Assembly (NCBI GenBank): GCA_035548835.1
Contig: DASZSB010000075.1
Coordinates: forward strand, 1-23,049
From: FEN-1219 sp035548835
GTDB taxonomy: Bacteria > Pseudomonadota > Gammaproteobacteria > Steroidobacterales > Rariloculaceae
Direction of reading: 5' to 3'
DNA: 23,049 nt
The notes beneath the pieces were generated by a model. That model had not been told where the DNA came from, did no database searches, and was given only the letters and a program-made list of their open reading frames with translations. Positions within the stretch are counted from its first letter, which is position 1. Every line of letters starts with the position of its first letter. The position numbers were made by a program, and so were the translations under genes. Positions 15,651 through 22,934 of the stretch are shown here, in pieces.

Positions 15651-16700
15651 ATGAGCCCGGCGGCACGGCTGATCGACTGGGTGGAGCGCGGCACCGTGCC
15701 GGATGCCGCGATCCGCTATGGCATACGGCGACTGCTGCGCGAACGGCTCGAGGAGATCGAAGCGGCCGACTGCGAACGCTCCGCCGACGTGCTCGAGCGG
15801 TTCGTCGCGCGCATGGCCGCCGCGCCGGTGGCGCCGCTGCCGGAGCTCGCCAACGACCAGCACTATGAGCTGCCGCCGGCACTGTTCGGCGCCGCGCTCG
15901 GCCCGCACCGCAAGTACAGCTGCTGCCACTGGCCGGACGGGGTGACGACGCTCGCGGGTGCGGAACAGCGGGCGCTCGCCCTGACGTGCGAGCGCGCGCA
16001 GCTCGCCGACGGGCAACGCATCCTCGAGCTCGGCTGCGGCTGGGGCTCGTTGACGCTGTACATGGCCGAGCGCTATCCGCACGCCTCGATCACGGGCGTC
16101 ACGAACTCGCTGCCCCAGCGCGACTTCGTCACGGCGGCCGCCGCGGCGCGGGGCCTGCGCAACGTGCGCGTGCTGCTGGCCGATATGAACGAGTTCGACG
16201 CCGGGCAGCCGTTCGCACGCATCGTGTCCGTCGAGATGTTCGAGCACCTGCGCAACTGGGAGGAGATGTTCCAGCGCGTGGCCCGCTGGCTCGAGCGCGA
16301 CGGCCGGTTCTTCATGCACGTGTTCTGTCACCGCAGCACGCCCTACGAGTTCGTCGATTCGGGGCCCACCGACTGGATGAGCCGGTACTTCTTCTCGGGC
16401 GGCATGATGCCGAGCGACGACCTGCCGTTGCGATTCCAGAAGCACCTGACGCTCGAGAGGCGCTGGCGCTGGAGCGGCGCTCACTACGCGAGGACCGCGG
16501 AGGCGTGGCTGCAGAACTTCGACGCGAGGCGTGCCGAGGTCGATCGTGTGCTGGCGGCGGCCTACGGCGAGGCCCACGCCGAGCAGTGGCGGCAACGCTG
16601 GCGCATGTTCTTCATGGCGTGCGCCGAGCTCTTCGGCTTCGCCGACGGCCAGGAGTGGTACGTGAGCCACTACCGGTTCGCGCGCGCCGACGCGTCATGA
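15651..16700 (+). CDS. SAM-dependent methyltransferase of the cyclopropane synthase/coclaurine N-methyltransferase-like family
   Basis: 349 residues. The SAM site is ILELGCGWGSLTLYMAERYP (124-143). The remaining blocks (NDQHYELPPALF, ITGVTNSLPQ, ADMNEFD, SVEMFEHLRNWE, MHVFCHR, DWMSRYFFSGGMMPSDD) match the CNMT-like branch of the CFA superfamily rather than classic CFA synthase. The positions corresponding to the bicarbonate site of E. coli CFA synthase are occupied: Cys91 (KYSCCHW), Glu198 (FEH), His223 (MHVF) and Tyr279 (AHYART). The likely role is methylation or methylene transfer on a lipid or small molecule; the substrate is unknown. The start ATG 15651 lacks a strong ribosome site; upstream in-frame GTG 15594 is followed at once by a stop, supporting this start. 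It overlaps the next gene by ATGA. Confidence 0.88.
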   Translation: MSPAARLIDWVERGTVPDAAIRYGIRRLLRERLEEIEAADCERSADVLERFVARMAAAPVAPLPELANDQHYELPPALFGAALGPHRKYSCCHWPDGVTTLAGAEQRALALTCERAQLADGQRILELGCGWGSLTLYMAERYPHASITGVTNSLPQRDFVTAAAAARGLRNVRVLLADMNEFDAGQPFARIVSVEMFEHLRNWEEMFQRVARWLERDGRFFMHVFCHRSTPYEFVDSGPTDWMSRYFFSGGMMPSDDLPLRFQKHLTLERRWRWSGAHYARTAEAWLQNFDARRAEVDRVLAAAYGEAHAEQWRQRWRMFFMACAELFGFADGQEWYVSHYRFARADAS

Positions 16701-17239
16701 CGACGACGCGTCTCGTGGTCAACGTCGCGGCGTTTCAGGCGGCCTGGTTCGGGGCCATCGGGGGCGCCGCCGCCGGCCGGGCCTGGCTCGGGCCCGCGGC
16801 CGCCGCGCTGCTCGTGGCGGGCCACCTCTGTGTCGCTGCACGTCCCGCGCGCGAGCTCGCCATCCTGTTGCTCGTCGGTCTGGTCGGCAGCGCCTGGGAC
16901 TCGCTGCTCGTGGTGCTCGGGCTGATCGAGTACCGCGGCGCCGCTCCGGCGTCAGGGGTGGCACCGTACTGGATCGCCTCGCTGTGGATCGCGTTCGCGA
17001 CCACGTTGAACGTGTCCCTGCGCTGGCTGCGCGGGCGCCGCTGGCTGGCGTTGCCGCTCGGCGCCGTCGCGGGTCCGTGCGCGTACGCCGCGGGCGAGTC
17101 GCTCGGCGCGCTGCGGCTGCTCGATCCGCCGGCCGCGCTGCTGGCGCAGAGCGTGGGCTTTGCGGTGCTGTTGCCGCTGAGCACGTGGCTCGCGGCGCGG
17201 TGCACGGCGGACGAGCCGGCGGAGTCGCGGCGTGCTTGA
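16697..17239 (+). CDS. DUF2878-family integral membrane protein
   Basis: 180 residues with about five hydrophobic helices and short loops, beginning MTTTRLVVNVAAFQAAWFG; the N-x-x-x-F-x-x-x-W start and the helix with GSAWDSLLVVLGLIEY are features I associate with DUF2878. The function is unknown. In proteobacteria this family commonly sits beside CFA-like methyltransferases and DUF1295 proteins, pointing to a role in membrane lipid handling. Its ATG overlaps the stop of the methyltransferase gene (16697-16700), and its own stop overlaps the next start by eight bases, so the three genes are translationally coupled. Confidence 0.75.
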   Translation: MTTTRLVVNVAAFQAAWFGAIGGAAAGRAWLGPAAAALLVAGHLCVAARPARELAILLLVGLVGSAWDSLLVVLGLIEYRGAAPASGVAPYWIASLWIAFATTLNVSLRWLRGRRWLALPLGAVAGPCAYAAGESLGALRLLDPPAALLAQSVGFAVLLPLSTWLAARCTADEPAESRRA

Positions 17240-18041
17240 TCCGACGCGCTATCTCGAGGGCCTGATCGCGATGCTGGTCGCGGCCACGATCGTGTGGGTC
17301 GTCAGCGTCGCGAAGCGCGACGCGAGCATCGTCGACGGCCTGTGGGGGCCCTTGTTCGTGCTCGGCACGCTGGCGTATGCGTGGCCGGTGCCCGCCGCGC
17401 CGCCGCGCGGCGCGTGCGTGCTCGCGCTGCTGACGGTCTGGGCCGTGCGTCTCAGCGTCCATGTCGTCGCACGCAACCGGGGGCACGGCGAGGACTACCG
17501 CTATCGGGAGATCCGCCGGCGCAACGAACCGAATTTCGCGCTCAAGAGCCTGTGGCTCGTGTTCTGGCTGCAGGCGATGCTGGCCTGGCTGATCTCGCTG
17601 CCGCTGCTCGCCGCCCAGACGAGCGCGGTCCCGATGGGTCTCCTCGACGGCCTCGGCTTCGCGCTGGCGGTATTCGGCCTCGCGTTCGAGACCGTGGCCG
17701 ACCGGCAGCTCGCGCGGTTCCGCCGCGACCCCGCCAATCGCGGCCAGGTGCTCGATCGCGGCCTCTGGCGCTACACGCGCCACCCGAACTACTTCGGCGA
17801 GGCCTGCGTGTGGTGGGGCTTCGGTCTCGTCGGGGTTGCGGCCGGCGCGTGGTGGTCGCTCGTCTCGAGCGTGCTGATCACCTGGCTGCTGCTGCGCGTG
17901 TCGGGCGTCGCGCTGCTGGAACGGACCATTGGCGAGCGCCGGCCCGCGTATGCGGCGTACGTGCGCAGGACGAGCGCGTTCGTGCCGTGGCCGCGCCGCA
18001 GGCTGCCGCGCGGCGACGCCGTCGTGGATCTCGAGGCGTAG
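17232..18041 (+). CDS. DUF1295 / steroid 5-alpha-reductase-like integral membrane protein
   Basis: 269 residues, multi-spanning. The C-terminal signature WRYTRHPNYFGEACVWWG (179-196) with Arg180, Arg183, His184, Asn186, Tyr187 and Glu190 is that of the ICMT/steroid-5-alpha-reductase superfamily, and SIVDGLWG (32-39) plus FETVADRQL (152-160) are typical for DUF1295. Superfamily members are membrane reductases using NADPH, or methyltransferases using SAM. Here reduction or modification of a lipid intermediate is the likely role; in mycobacteria Rv0446c of the sigK locus belongs to the same family. The start is GTG 17232, overlapping DUF2878 by eight bases. Confidence 0.85.
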   Translation: MLDPTRYLEGLIAMLVAATIVWVVSVAKRDASIVDGLWGPLFVLGTLAYAWPVPAAPPRGACVLALLTVWAVRLSVHVVARNRGHGEDYRYREIRRRNEPNFALKSLWLVFWLQAMLAWLISLPLLAAQTSAVPMGLLDGLGFALAVFGLAFETVADRQLARFRRDPANRGQVLDRGLWRYTRHPNYFGEACVWWGFGLVGVAAGAWWSLVSSVLITWLLLRVSGVALLERTIGERRPAYAAYVRRTSAFVPWPRRRLPRGDAVVDLEA

Positions 18042-18060
18042 CGTGGCCGCGGAGTCACAG

Positions 18061-18987
18061 ATGCGCGCCTGGCAGCGGCAACTGCTCGCGTGGTTCGACA
18101 ACGCGGTGGGCGTCGCCGACACCGAGCCCGAGCGCATCGACTGGCTGCGCGTGGTGCCGTTCGTTGCGCTACACGCGGCGTGCGTCGCCGTCGTGTGGGT
18201 CGGCGCGAGCGCGACCGCCGTCGGCGTCGCCGTCGCGCTGTACGCGCTGCGGATGTTCGCCGTGACGGCGTTCTACCATCGCTATTTCTCGCACCGGGCG
18301 TTCAGGACGTCGCGCGCGCTGCAGCTCGTGTTCGCGGTGCTGGGCGCCTCGGCCGTGCAGCGCGGGCCGCTCTGGTGGGCCGCCCATCACCGGCATCACC
18401 ACGCGCACGCCGACCGGCCGAAGGACGCGCATTCACCGCGCCAGCACGGGTTCCTGTGGAGCCACATGGGGTGGTTCCTGGCGCGCGCGAACTTCCCGAC
18501 GAAGCGCGAGCTCGTGCCGGATCTTGCTCGCTACGGCGAGCTCGCGTGGCTCGACCGCTTCGACGCCGCCGTGCCGGCCGCGATCGCGATCGCGCTGTAT
18601 GCGAGCGGAGCCGCACTCGAGCGGTTCGCACCGGGGCTCGATACCGACGGGCCGCAGCTGCTCGTCTGGGGTTTCGCCGTGTCGACGGTGGCCGTGTGGC
18701 ACGCGACGTTCGCCATCAACTCCCTCGCGCACACCTTCGGCAGCCGGCCCCACGTGACGCGCGACGACAGCCGCAACCATTTCGCGCTCGCATTGCTGAC
18801 GTTCGGCGAGGGCTGGCACAACAACCATCACCGCTACCCGTCGGCGGCGCGCCAGGGATTCCGCTGGTGGGAGATCGACATCACGTACTACCTGCTGCGC
18901 GCGCTGGCCGCGACCGGGCTCATCTGGGACCTGCGCGACGTGCCGGCGGCCCTGCGCGCGGGCGGCACCCGGGAGAGCGCGTCGTGA
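18061..18987 (+). CDS. Membrane acyl-CoA/acyl-lipid desaturase (Delta-9 type, di-iron)
   Basis: 308 residues from ATG 18061, preceded by GGAG (18051-18054); GTG 18043 is an alternative giving six more residues. Three histidine boxes of membrane desaturases are present: HRYFSH (73-78), HHRHH (109-113, within AAHHRHHHAHAD) and HNNHH (253-257, within GEGWHNNHHRYP). NSLAHTFGSRPH (220-231) supplies the extra conserved His and Asn of the stearoyl-CoA desaturase family. It introduces a cis double bond into fatty acyl chains using O2, iron and an electron donor (ferredoxin or cytochrome b5-like) that is not encoded here. Its stop overlaps the next start as GTGA. Position in the operon suggests it makes the unsaturated substrate for the methyltransferases. 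Confidence 0.92.
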   Translation: MRAWQRQLLAWFDNAVGVADTEPERIDWLRVVPFVALHAACVAVVWVGASATAVGVAVALYALRMFAVTAFYHRYFSHRAFRTSRALQLVFAVLGASAVQRGPLWWAAHHRHHHAHADRPKDAHSPRQHGFLWSHMGWFLARANFPTKRELVPDLARYGELAWLDRFDAAVPAAIAIALYASGAALERFAPGLDTDGPQLLVWGFAVSTVAVWHATFAINSLAHTFGSRPHVTRDDSRNHFALALLTFGEGWHNNHHRYPSAARQGFRWWEIDITYYLLRALAATGLIWDLRDVPAALRAGGTRESAS

Positions 18988-20261
18988 GGATCGCGGTCGT
19001 CGGCGCCGGCATCGCGGGCAACACCGTGGCCTACCGGCTCGCGCGCGAGCACGACGTCACCGTCTTCGAGGCCGAGAGCTACGTGGGCGGCCACACGCAC
19101 ACGGTCGACGTCGAGGCTGGCGGTACGCGCTACGCGATCGACACCGGCTTCATCGTATTCAACGACCGGACGTATCCCAATTTCGTGGCGTTGCTCGACG
19201 AGCTCGGCGTGCAGAGCCAGCCGACCTCGATGAGCTTCGCCGTGAGCTGCGAGCGCACGGGACTCGAGTACAACGGCACCTCGCTCGCGGCGCTGTTCGC
19301 CGACCGGCGCAACCTGCTGCGCCCGCGCTTCTACCGGCTGTTGGCCGACATCGTGCGTTTCGGTCGCGACGCGCGGCACTTCCTCGCGAGCGGCGACGAA
19401 TCCGCGACGCTCGGCGAGTTCCTGGCGCGGCGGGGCTACTCCCGTGCGCTCACGGAGCACTACGTCGTGCCGATGACCGCCGCCATCTGGTCCGTGGCAC
19501 CCGGCAGCGTGCTCGGGATGCCGGCGCGCTTCCTGCTGCGGTTCTTCGCGAATCACGGCATGCTGTCGATCGACGACCGGCCGACGTGGCGCACGATCAA
19601 CGGCGGGTCGGCGCGCTACGTCGAGAAGCTGACCGCGCGCTATCGCGATCGCATCCGCACGGGCTGTCGCGTCACCGGCATCACCCGCCTGCCGCACGGC
19701 GTGGTCGTCCGCACGCGCGATGCCGAGCCCGAGCAGTTCGACGCGGTGTTCCTCGCCTGCCACAGCGACCAGGCGCTCGCGCTGCTGACCGACGCCAGCG
19801 CGCTCGAGCGCGAGGTGCTCGGCGCGATCCGCTACCGCGCCAACGACGCCGTGCTGCACACGGATACGCGGCTCATGCCGCGCTGCCGCCGGGCGTGGGC
19901 CAGCTGGAACTACCGCGTGCCGCAGGTCGAAACGGACGCGCCGCTCGTGACGTACCACATGAACACGCTGCAGCGCATCAGCGCGCCGGTCGAGTTCTGC
20001 GTGACCCTGAACGATGCGCGGCGCGTGGCTCCGGAGCACGTGCTCGCACGCTTCCGTTACGAGCACCCGGTGTTCGACGCGGCCGCGACGGCCGCGCAGC
20101 GGCGCCACGAGGAGATCGATGGCGTGCGCCGCACGTATTTCTGCGGCGCGTACTGGCGCAACGGCTTCCACGAGGACGGCGTCGCGAGCGCGCTCGCGGC
20201 GCTCGCGCATTTCGAGCGGAGGGGGAGGCATGCAGAGCTGCATCTACGAAGGACAGGTTAG
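18984..20261 (+). CDS. FAD-dependent amine-oxidase-like oxidoreductase (Rv0449c-like)
   Basis: 425 residues from GTG 18984. The first strand and dinucleotide loop VVGAGIAG (5-12), followed by the ribose-binding acid in VTVFEAE and the GGH turn, mark an FAD-binding NAD(P)/FAD fold of the amine oxidase/phytoene-desaturase type. The C-terminal YFCGAYWRNGFHEDGVASAL segment is the second FAD contact of this family. Similar flavoproteins accompany CFA-like and DUF1365 genes in many bacteria, including the mycobacterial sigK locus, and a flavoprotein has been implicated in furan fatty acid synthesis in Rhodobacter as I recall. Oxidation or desaturation of a methylated acyl chain is therefore a reasonable inference, not shown here. 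It overlaps the DUF1365 gene by 32 bases. Confidence 0.88.
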   Translation: MRIAVVGAGIAGNTVAYRLAREHDVTVFEAESYVGGHTHTVDVEAGGTRYAIDTGFIVFNDRTYPNFVALLDELGVQSQPTSMSFAVSCERTGLEYNGTSLAALFADRRNLLRPRFYRLLADIVRFGRDARHFLASGDESATLGEFLARRGYSRALTEHYVVPMTAAIWSVAPGSVLGMPARFLLRFFANHGMLSIDDRPTWRTINGGSARYVEKLTARYRDRIRTGCRVTGITRLPHGVVVRTRDAEPEQFDAVFLACHSDQALALLTDASALEREVLGAIRYRANDAVLHTDTRLMPRCRRAWASWNYRVPQVETDAPLVTYHMNTLQRISAPVEFCVTLNDARRVAPEHVLARFRYEHPVFDAAATAAQRRHEEIDGVRRTYFCGAYWRNGFHEDGVASALAALAHFERRGRHAELHLRRTG

Positions 20262-20985
20262 GCACGAGCGGCGCACGCCGGTGGCGCACGTGTTCCGCTA
20301 CCGGCTGTTCATGCTCTATCTCGATCTCGAGGAGCTGCCGCGGGTGTTCGCGGGACGCTGGCTGTGGTCGGCGCGGCGGCCGGCGTTCGCGTGGTTCCGG
20401 CGCGCGGATCACCTCGGCGATCCCCGCGAGCCGCTCGACCGCAGCGTGCGCGCGCTCGTGGAGCGTGCCACGGGGCGGCGGCCGCAGGGGCCGATCCGGC
20501 TGCTCACGCACCTGCGCTACGGCGGCTATGGGTTCAACCCCGTGAGCTTCTACTACTGTTTCGACGCGGCGGGCCGCGAGGTCGATTGCATCGTGGCCGA
20601 GGTCAACAACACGCCTTGGGGCGAGCGGCACTGCTACCTGCTCGACGCGGGCGGCCGTCCGCTGCGCGGCTACAGGACGCCGAAGGCCATGCACGTGTCG
20701 CCGTTCATGCCCATGGACATCGATTACCTGTGGAGCTTCTCGCCACCCTCCGAGCGGCTGACGGTCGCCATGAGCTGCGTGCGCCGCGGCGAGGTCGTGT
20801 TCGCGGCGGGCCTCAATCTCGAGCGCCGCGAGCTCACGGGCGCCGCGCTCGCGCGGGCGCTGCTCGTCCATCCGCTGATGACGCTGCAGGTCATCGCGGG
20901 CATCTACTGGCAGGCGCTGCTGCTATGGCTGCGCGGCGCGCGCGTCCATCCGCATCCGGGCAAGACACGAACGAGGTCGACATGA
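20230..20985 (+). CDS. DUF1365 family protein (Rv0448c-like)
   Basis: 251 residues from ATG 20230, which has GGAGGGGGAGG immediately upstream. Family blocks are clear: YEGQVRHERRTPVAHVFRYR near the start, LRYGGYGFNPVSFYYCFD (96-113), EVNNTPWGERHCYLL and KAMHVSPFMPMDIDYLW. A hydrophobic stretch near residues 213-237 may anchor it to the membrane. The biochemical function of DUF1365 is not known to me. It almost always lies between an amine-oxidase-like flavoprotein and a CFA-like methyltransferase, exactly as here, so it is presumably a subunit or partner in the same lipid pathway. It shares ATGA with the next gene. Confidence 0.88.
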   Translation: MQSCIYEGQVRHERRTPVAHVFRYRLFMLYLDLEELPRVFAGRWLWSARRPAFAWFRRADHLGDPREPLDRSVRALVERATGRRPQGPIRLLTHLRYGGYGFNPVSFYYCFDAAGREVDCIVAEVNNTPWGERHCYLLDAGGRPLRGYRTPKAMHVSPFMPMDIDYLWSFSPPSERLTVAMSCVRRGEVVFAAGLNLERRELTGAALARALLVHPLMTLQVIAGIYWQALLLWLRGARVHPHPGKTRTRST

Positions 20986-22274
20986 GCATGGAAATCACGG
21001 CAGGCAGGGTACTCGGGGCGAACACGGGCGTGATCGATCGGGCCGCGCGGCGCGCGGTGCTCGGGCGGCTCGGCCGCATCGAGACGGGCAGCTTCACATT
21101 GCGCGAGCGGCATGGCGACACGTGCTTCGGCGCGGCCGTGGCCGGAGAGCCCGCGGCCGTCGTCACCGTGCACGATCCGCGCACGTACTCCGAGCTCGCG
21201 CTCGGCGGCTCGATTGGCGCGGCCGAAGCCTACATGCACGGCTACTGGGACGCGGACGACCTCACGGCCGCCATGCGCGTGCTGCTCAGGAATCGCGGCG
21301 CGCTCGAGGGCCTCGAGACGGGCATGGCGCGGATCGCGGCCCCGGCGCAGCGGGCGCTGCACTGGCTGAACCGCAACACGCGCGCCGGCAGCCGGCGCAA
21401 CATCGCGGCGCACTACGATCTCGGCAACGACTTCTTCGCGCTGTGGCTCGACGAGTCGATGATGTACTCGGCCGCGATGTTCGAGGCGCCGGACGCGACG
21501 CTCGAAGAGGCGCAGTCCGCGAAGCTCGCGGCCATCTGCCGCAAGCTCTCGCTGCGCGCCACGGACCGCGTGCTCGAGATCGGCACGGGCTGGGGCGGCT
21601 TCGCCCTGCACGCGGCGCGCACGACGGGCTGCCAGATCACGACCGTGACGATCTCGCGCGAGCAGTACGAGCTCGCGCGGGCGCGCGTGCGGCAGGCCGG
21701 CCTCGCGGAGCGCGTCGACGTACGGCTGCTCGACTACCGCGATCTCGACCCGGCCGTGCACGGCCGCTTCGACAAGCTGGTGTCGATCGAGATGATCGAG
21801 GCCGTGGGCCACGAGTATCAGCCGGTGCTGTTGCGCAAGTGCGCCGAGATGCTGAAGCCCGACGGCGCGATGCTGCTGCAGGCCATCACGATCGCGGACG
21901 CCGAGTACGAGCGCGCGCGGCGCTCGGTGGACTTCATCCAGCGCTACATCTTCCCCGGCAGCTGTCTCACGTCCGTCACGAACATGAGCGCGGTGCTCAC
22001 GCGCCATACCGACCTGCGCATCGCGCACCTCGAGGACATCGGTTTCCACTATGCGACCACGCTCGCGCACTGGCGGGCCCGCTTCCACGCGCGCCTGGCC
22101 GACGTGCGCGCGCAGGGCTACCCCGAGTCGTTCATCCGCATGTGGGACTACTACTTCTGCTACTGCGAGGCAGGCTTCATCGAGCGCGCGATAGGCGACG
22201 TGCAGCTGCTGCTGCTGAAGGGCGGTAGCCGGCTCGCGTATCCGCCGAGCGTGCCGCGCACACCCGGCGCGTGA
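20982..22274 (+). CDS. CFA-synthase family SAM methyltransferase (UfaA1-like), bicarbonate-site residues replaced
   Basis: 430 residues, the full two-domain length of CFA-type enzymes: an N-terminal lipid-facing domain (to ~140) and a SAM domain with VLEIGTGWGGFALHAA (197-212). NIAAHYDLGNDFFALWLDESMMYS (140-163), SVDFIQRYIFPG (315-326) and HYATTLAHWRARF (356-368) are family hallmarks. Of the residues that hold bicarbonate in E. coli CFA synthase, Glu273 and Tyr357 have counterparts, but the Cys139 position is Ala164 (MYSAAMF) and the His266 position is Gln300 (LLQAITI). The sequence therefore fits the UfaA1/UfaM-type branch linked to methyl-branched or furan fatty acids better than true cyclopropane synthase. 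It is the last of the seven overlapping lipid genes; two hairpins follow its stop. Confidence 0.9.
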   Translation: MSMEITAGRVLGANTGVIDRAARRAVLGRLGRIETGSFTLRERHGDTCFGAAVAGEPAAVVTVHDPRTYSELALGGSIGAAEAYMHGYWDADDLTAAMRVLLRNRGALEGLETGMARIAAPAQRALHWLNRNTRAGSRRNIAAHYDLGNDFFALWLDESMMYSAAMFEAPDATLEEAQSAKLAAICRKLSLRATDRVLEIGTGWGGFALHAARTTGCQITTVTISREQYELARARVRQAGLAERVDVRLLDYRDLDPAVHGRFDKLVSIEMIEAVGHEYQPVLLRKCAEMLKPDGAMLLQAITIADAEYERARRSVDFIQRYIFPGSCLTSVTNMSAVLTRHTDLRIAHLEDIGFHYATTLAHWRARFHARLADVRAQGYPESFIRMWDYYFCYCEAGFIERAIGDVQLLLLKGGSRLAYPPSVPRTPGA

Positions 22275-22281
22275 CACGAGC

Positions 22282-22311
22282 GCGTGCCGACGTGCCTGTG
22301 CGGCGGCACGC
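22282..22311 (+). terminator. Hairpin after the lipid operon (no T-run)
   Basis: GCGTGCCG (22282-22289) pairs perfectly with CGGCACGC (22304-22311) over a 14-nt loop, eight bases after the methyltransferase stop codon. The lack of a T-run makes intrinsic termination uncertain; an RNA-stability or Rho-linked role is possible. Confidence 0.4.
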
Positions 22312-22370
22312 ACCGGCGTTGACTCCATGCGGCCGCGCCGTCAGTCTGGCGCGGGGGAGTCAACACCGGT
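22312..22370 (+). promoter_or_regulatory. Large imperfect hairpin in the leader of the sigma factor gene
   Basis: The outer arms ACCGGCGTTGACTCC (22312-22326) and GGAGTCAACACCGGT (22356-22370) pair at 14 of 15 positions. An inner stem CCGCGCC (22333-22339) with GGCGCGG (22348-22354) closes an 8-nt loop. The structure ends nine bases before the GTG start of the sigma gene and sequesters the only strong purine-rich ribosome-site-like stretch nearby (GGGGGAG, 22353-22359). It may be an operator, a terminator or an RNA switch. Confidence 0.6.
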
Positions 22371-22379
22371 TTCTCGCAC

Positions 22380-22934
22380 GTGGCCCAGGGCCTGCTCGAA
22401 CGCATCGCCGCCGGCGATCAAACGGCCGTCAAGGAATGCATGGAGGCCTACGGCAGCCTGGTCTGGTCGCTGGCGCGGCGTTTCTGTGCGTCGGCGGCCG
22501 ATGCGGAGGACGCCACGCAGGAGATCTTCCTCGAGGTGTGGAAGTCCGCGGCGCGTTACGACGCGGCCATGGGCTCCGAGGCCGTGTTCCTGACCACGAT
22601 CGCCCGCCGCCGGCTCATCGATCGCCTGCGCGCCCGCAAACGTCGCCCGGCCACGGAGGAGTTCGACGAGGAGCAGCCGCCGGATGCCGTGCGCTACGAG
22701 CCGGATCTGTCGGTGCAGGCCGTCGAGGTGTCGATCGCCGCGCGTGCCCTCGAGCAGCTCGGCGAGGCGGAGCGCGAGATCCTGCTGATGGGCATCGTCG
22801 AGGGCATGACGCACTCGGAGATCGCCATGGCCACCGGCAAGCCGATCGGCACGGTGAAGACGCAGCTGCGCCGCGGGCTCATCAAGGTGCGCGCCATGCT
22901 GGGCACCGCGGGAGAGGAGCCGGACGATGGCTGA
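22380..22934 (+). CDS. ECF sigma factor, SigK/RpoE-like
   Basis: 184 residues with only the two core domains of group IV sigma factors. Sigma2 (~10-87) includes DAEDATQEIFLEVWK (41-55), which contacts core polymerase and the -10, and the basic ARRRLIDRLRARKRR segment. Sigma4 (~118-172) includes the helix-turn-helix EGMTHSEIAMATGKPIGTVKTQLRRGLIKVR for the -35. GTG 22380 is the only sensible start; it lacks a well-placed Shine-Dalgarno and lies just after a large hairpin. The next gene overlaps it by eight bases and looks like its anti-sigma factor. Position after the flavoprotein, DUF1365 and CFA-like genes parallels mycobacterial sigK. It probably controls the lipid operon and itself; that is inference. 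Confidence 0.92.
   Translation: MAQGLLERIAAGDQTAVKECMEAYGSLVWSLARRFCASAADAEDATQEIFLEVWKSAARYDAAMGSEAVFLTTIARRRLIDRLRARKRRPATEEFDEEQPPDAVRYEPDLSVQAVEVSIAARALEQLGEAEREILLMGIVEGMTHSEIAMATGKPIGTVKTQLRRGLIKVRAMLGTAGEEPDDG

Noticed and set aside
18090..18983. Upstream extension of the flavoprotein frame by almost 300 codons
   Set aside because: The extension lies over the desaturase in another frame, is Arg-rich, and the FAD-binding fold begins exactly at GTG 18984.
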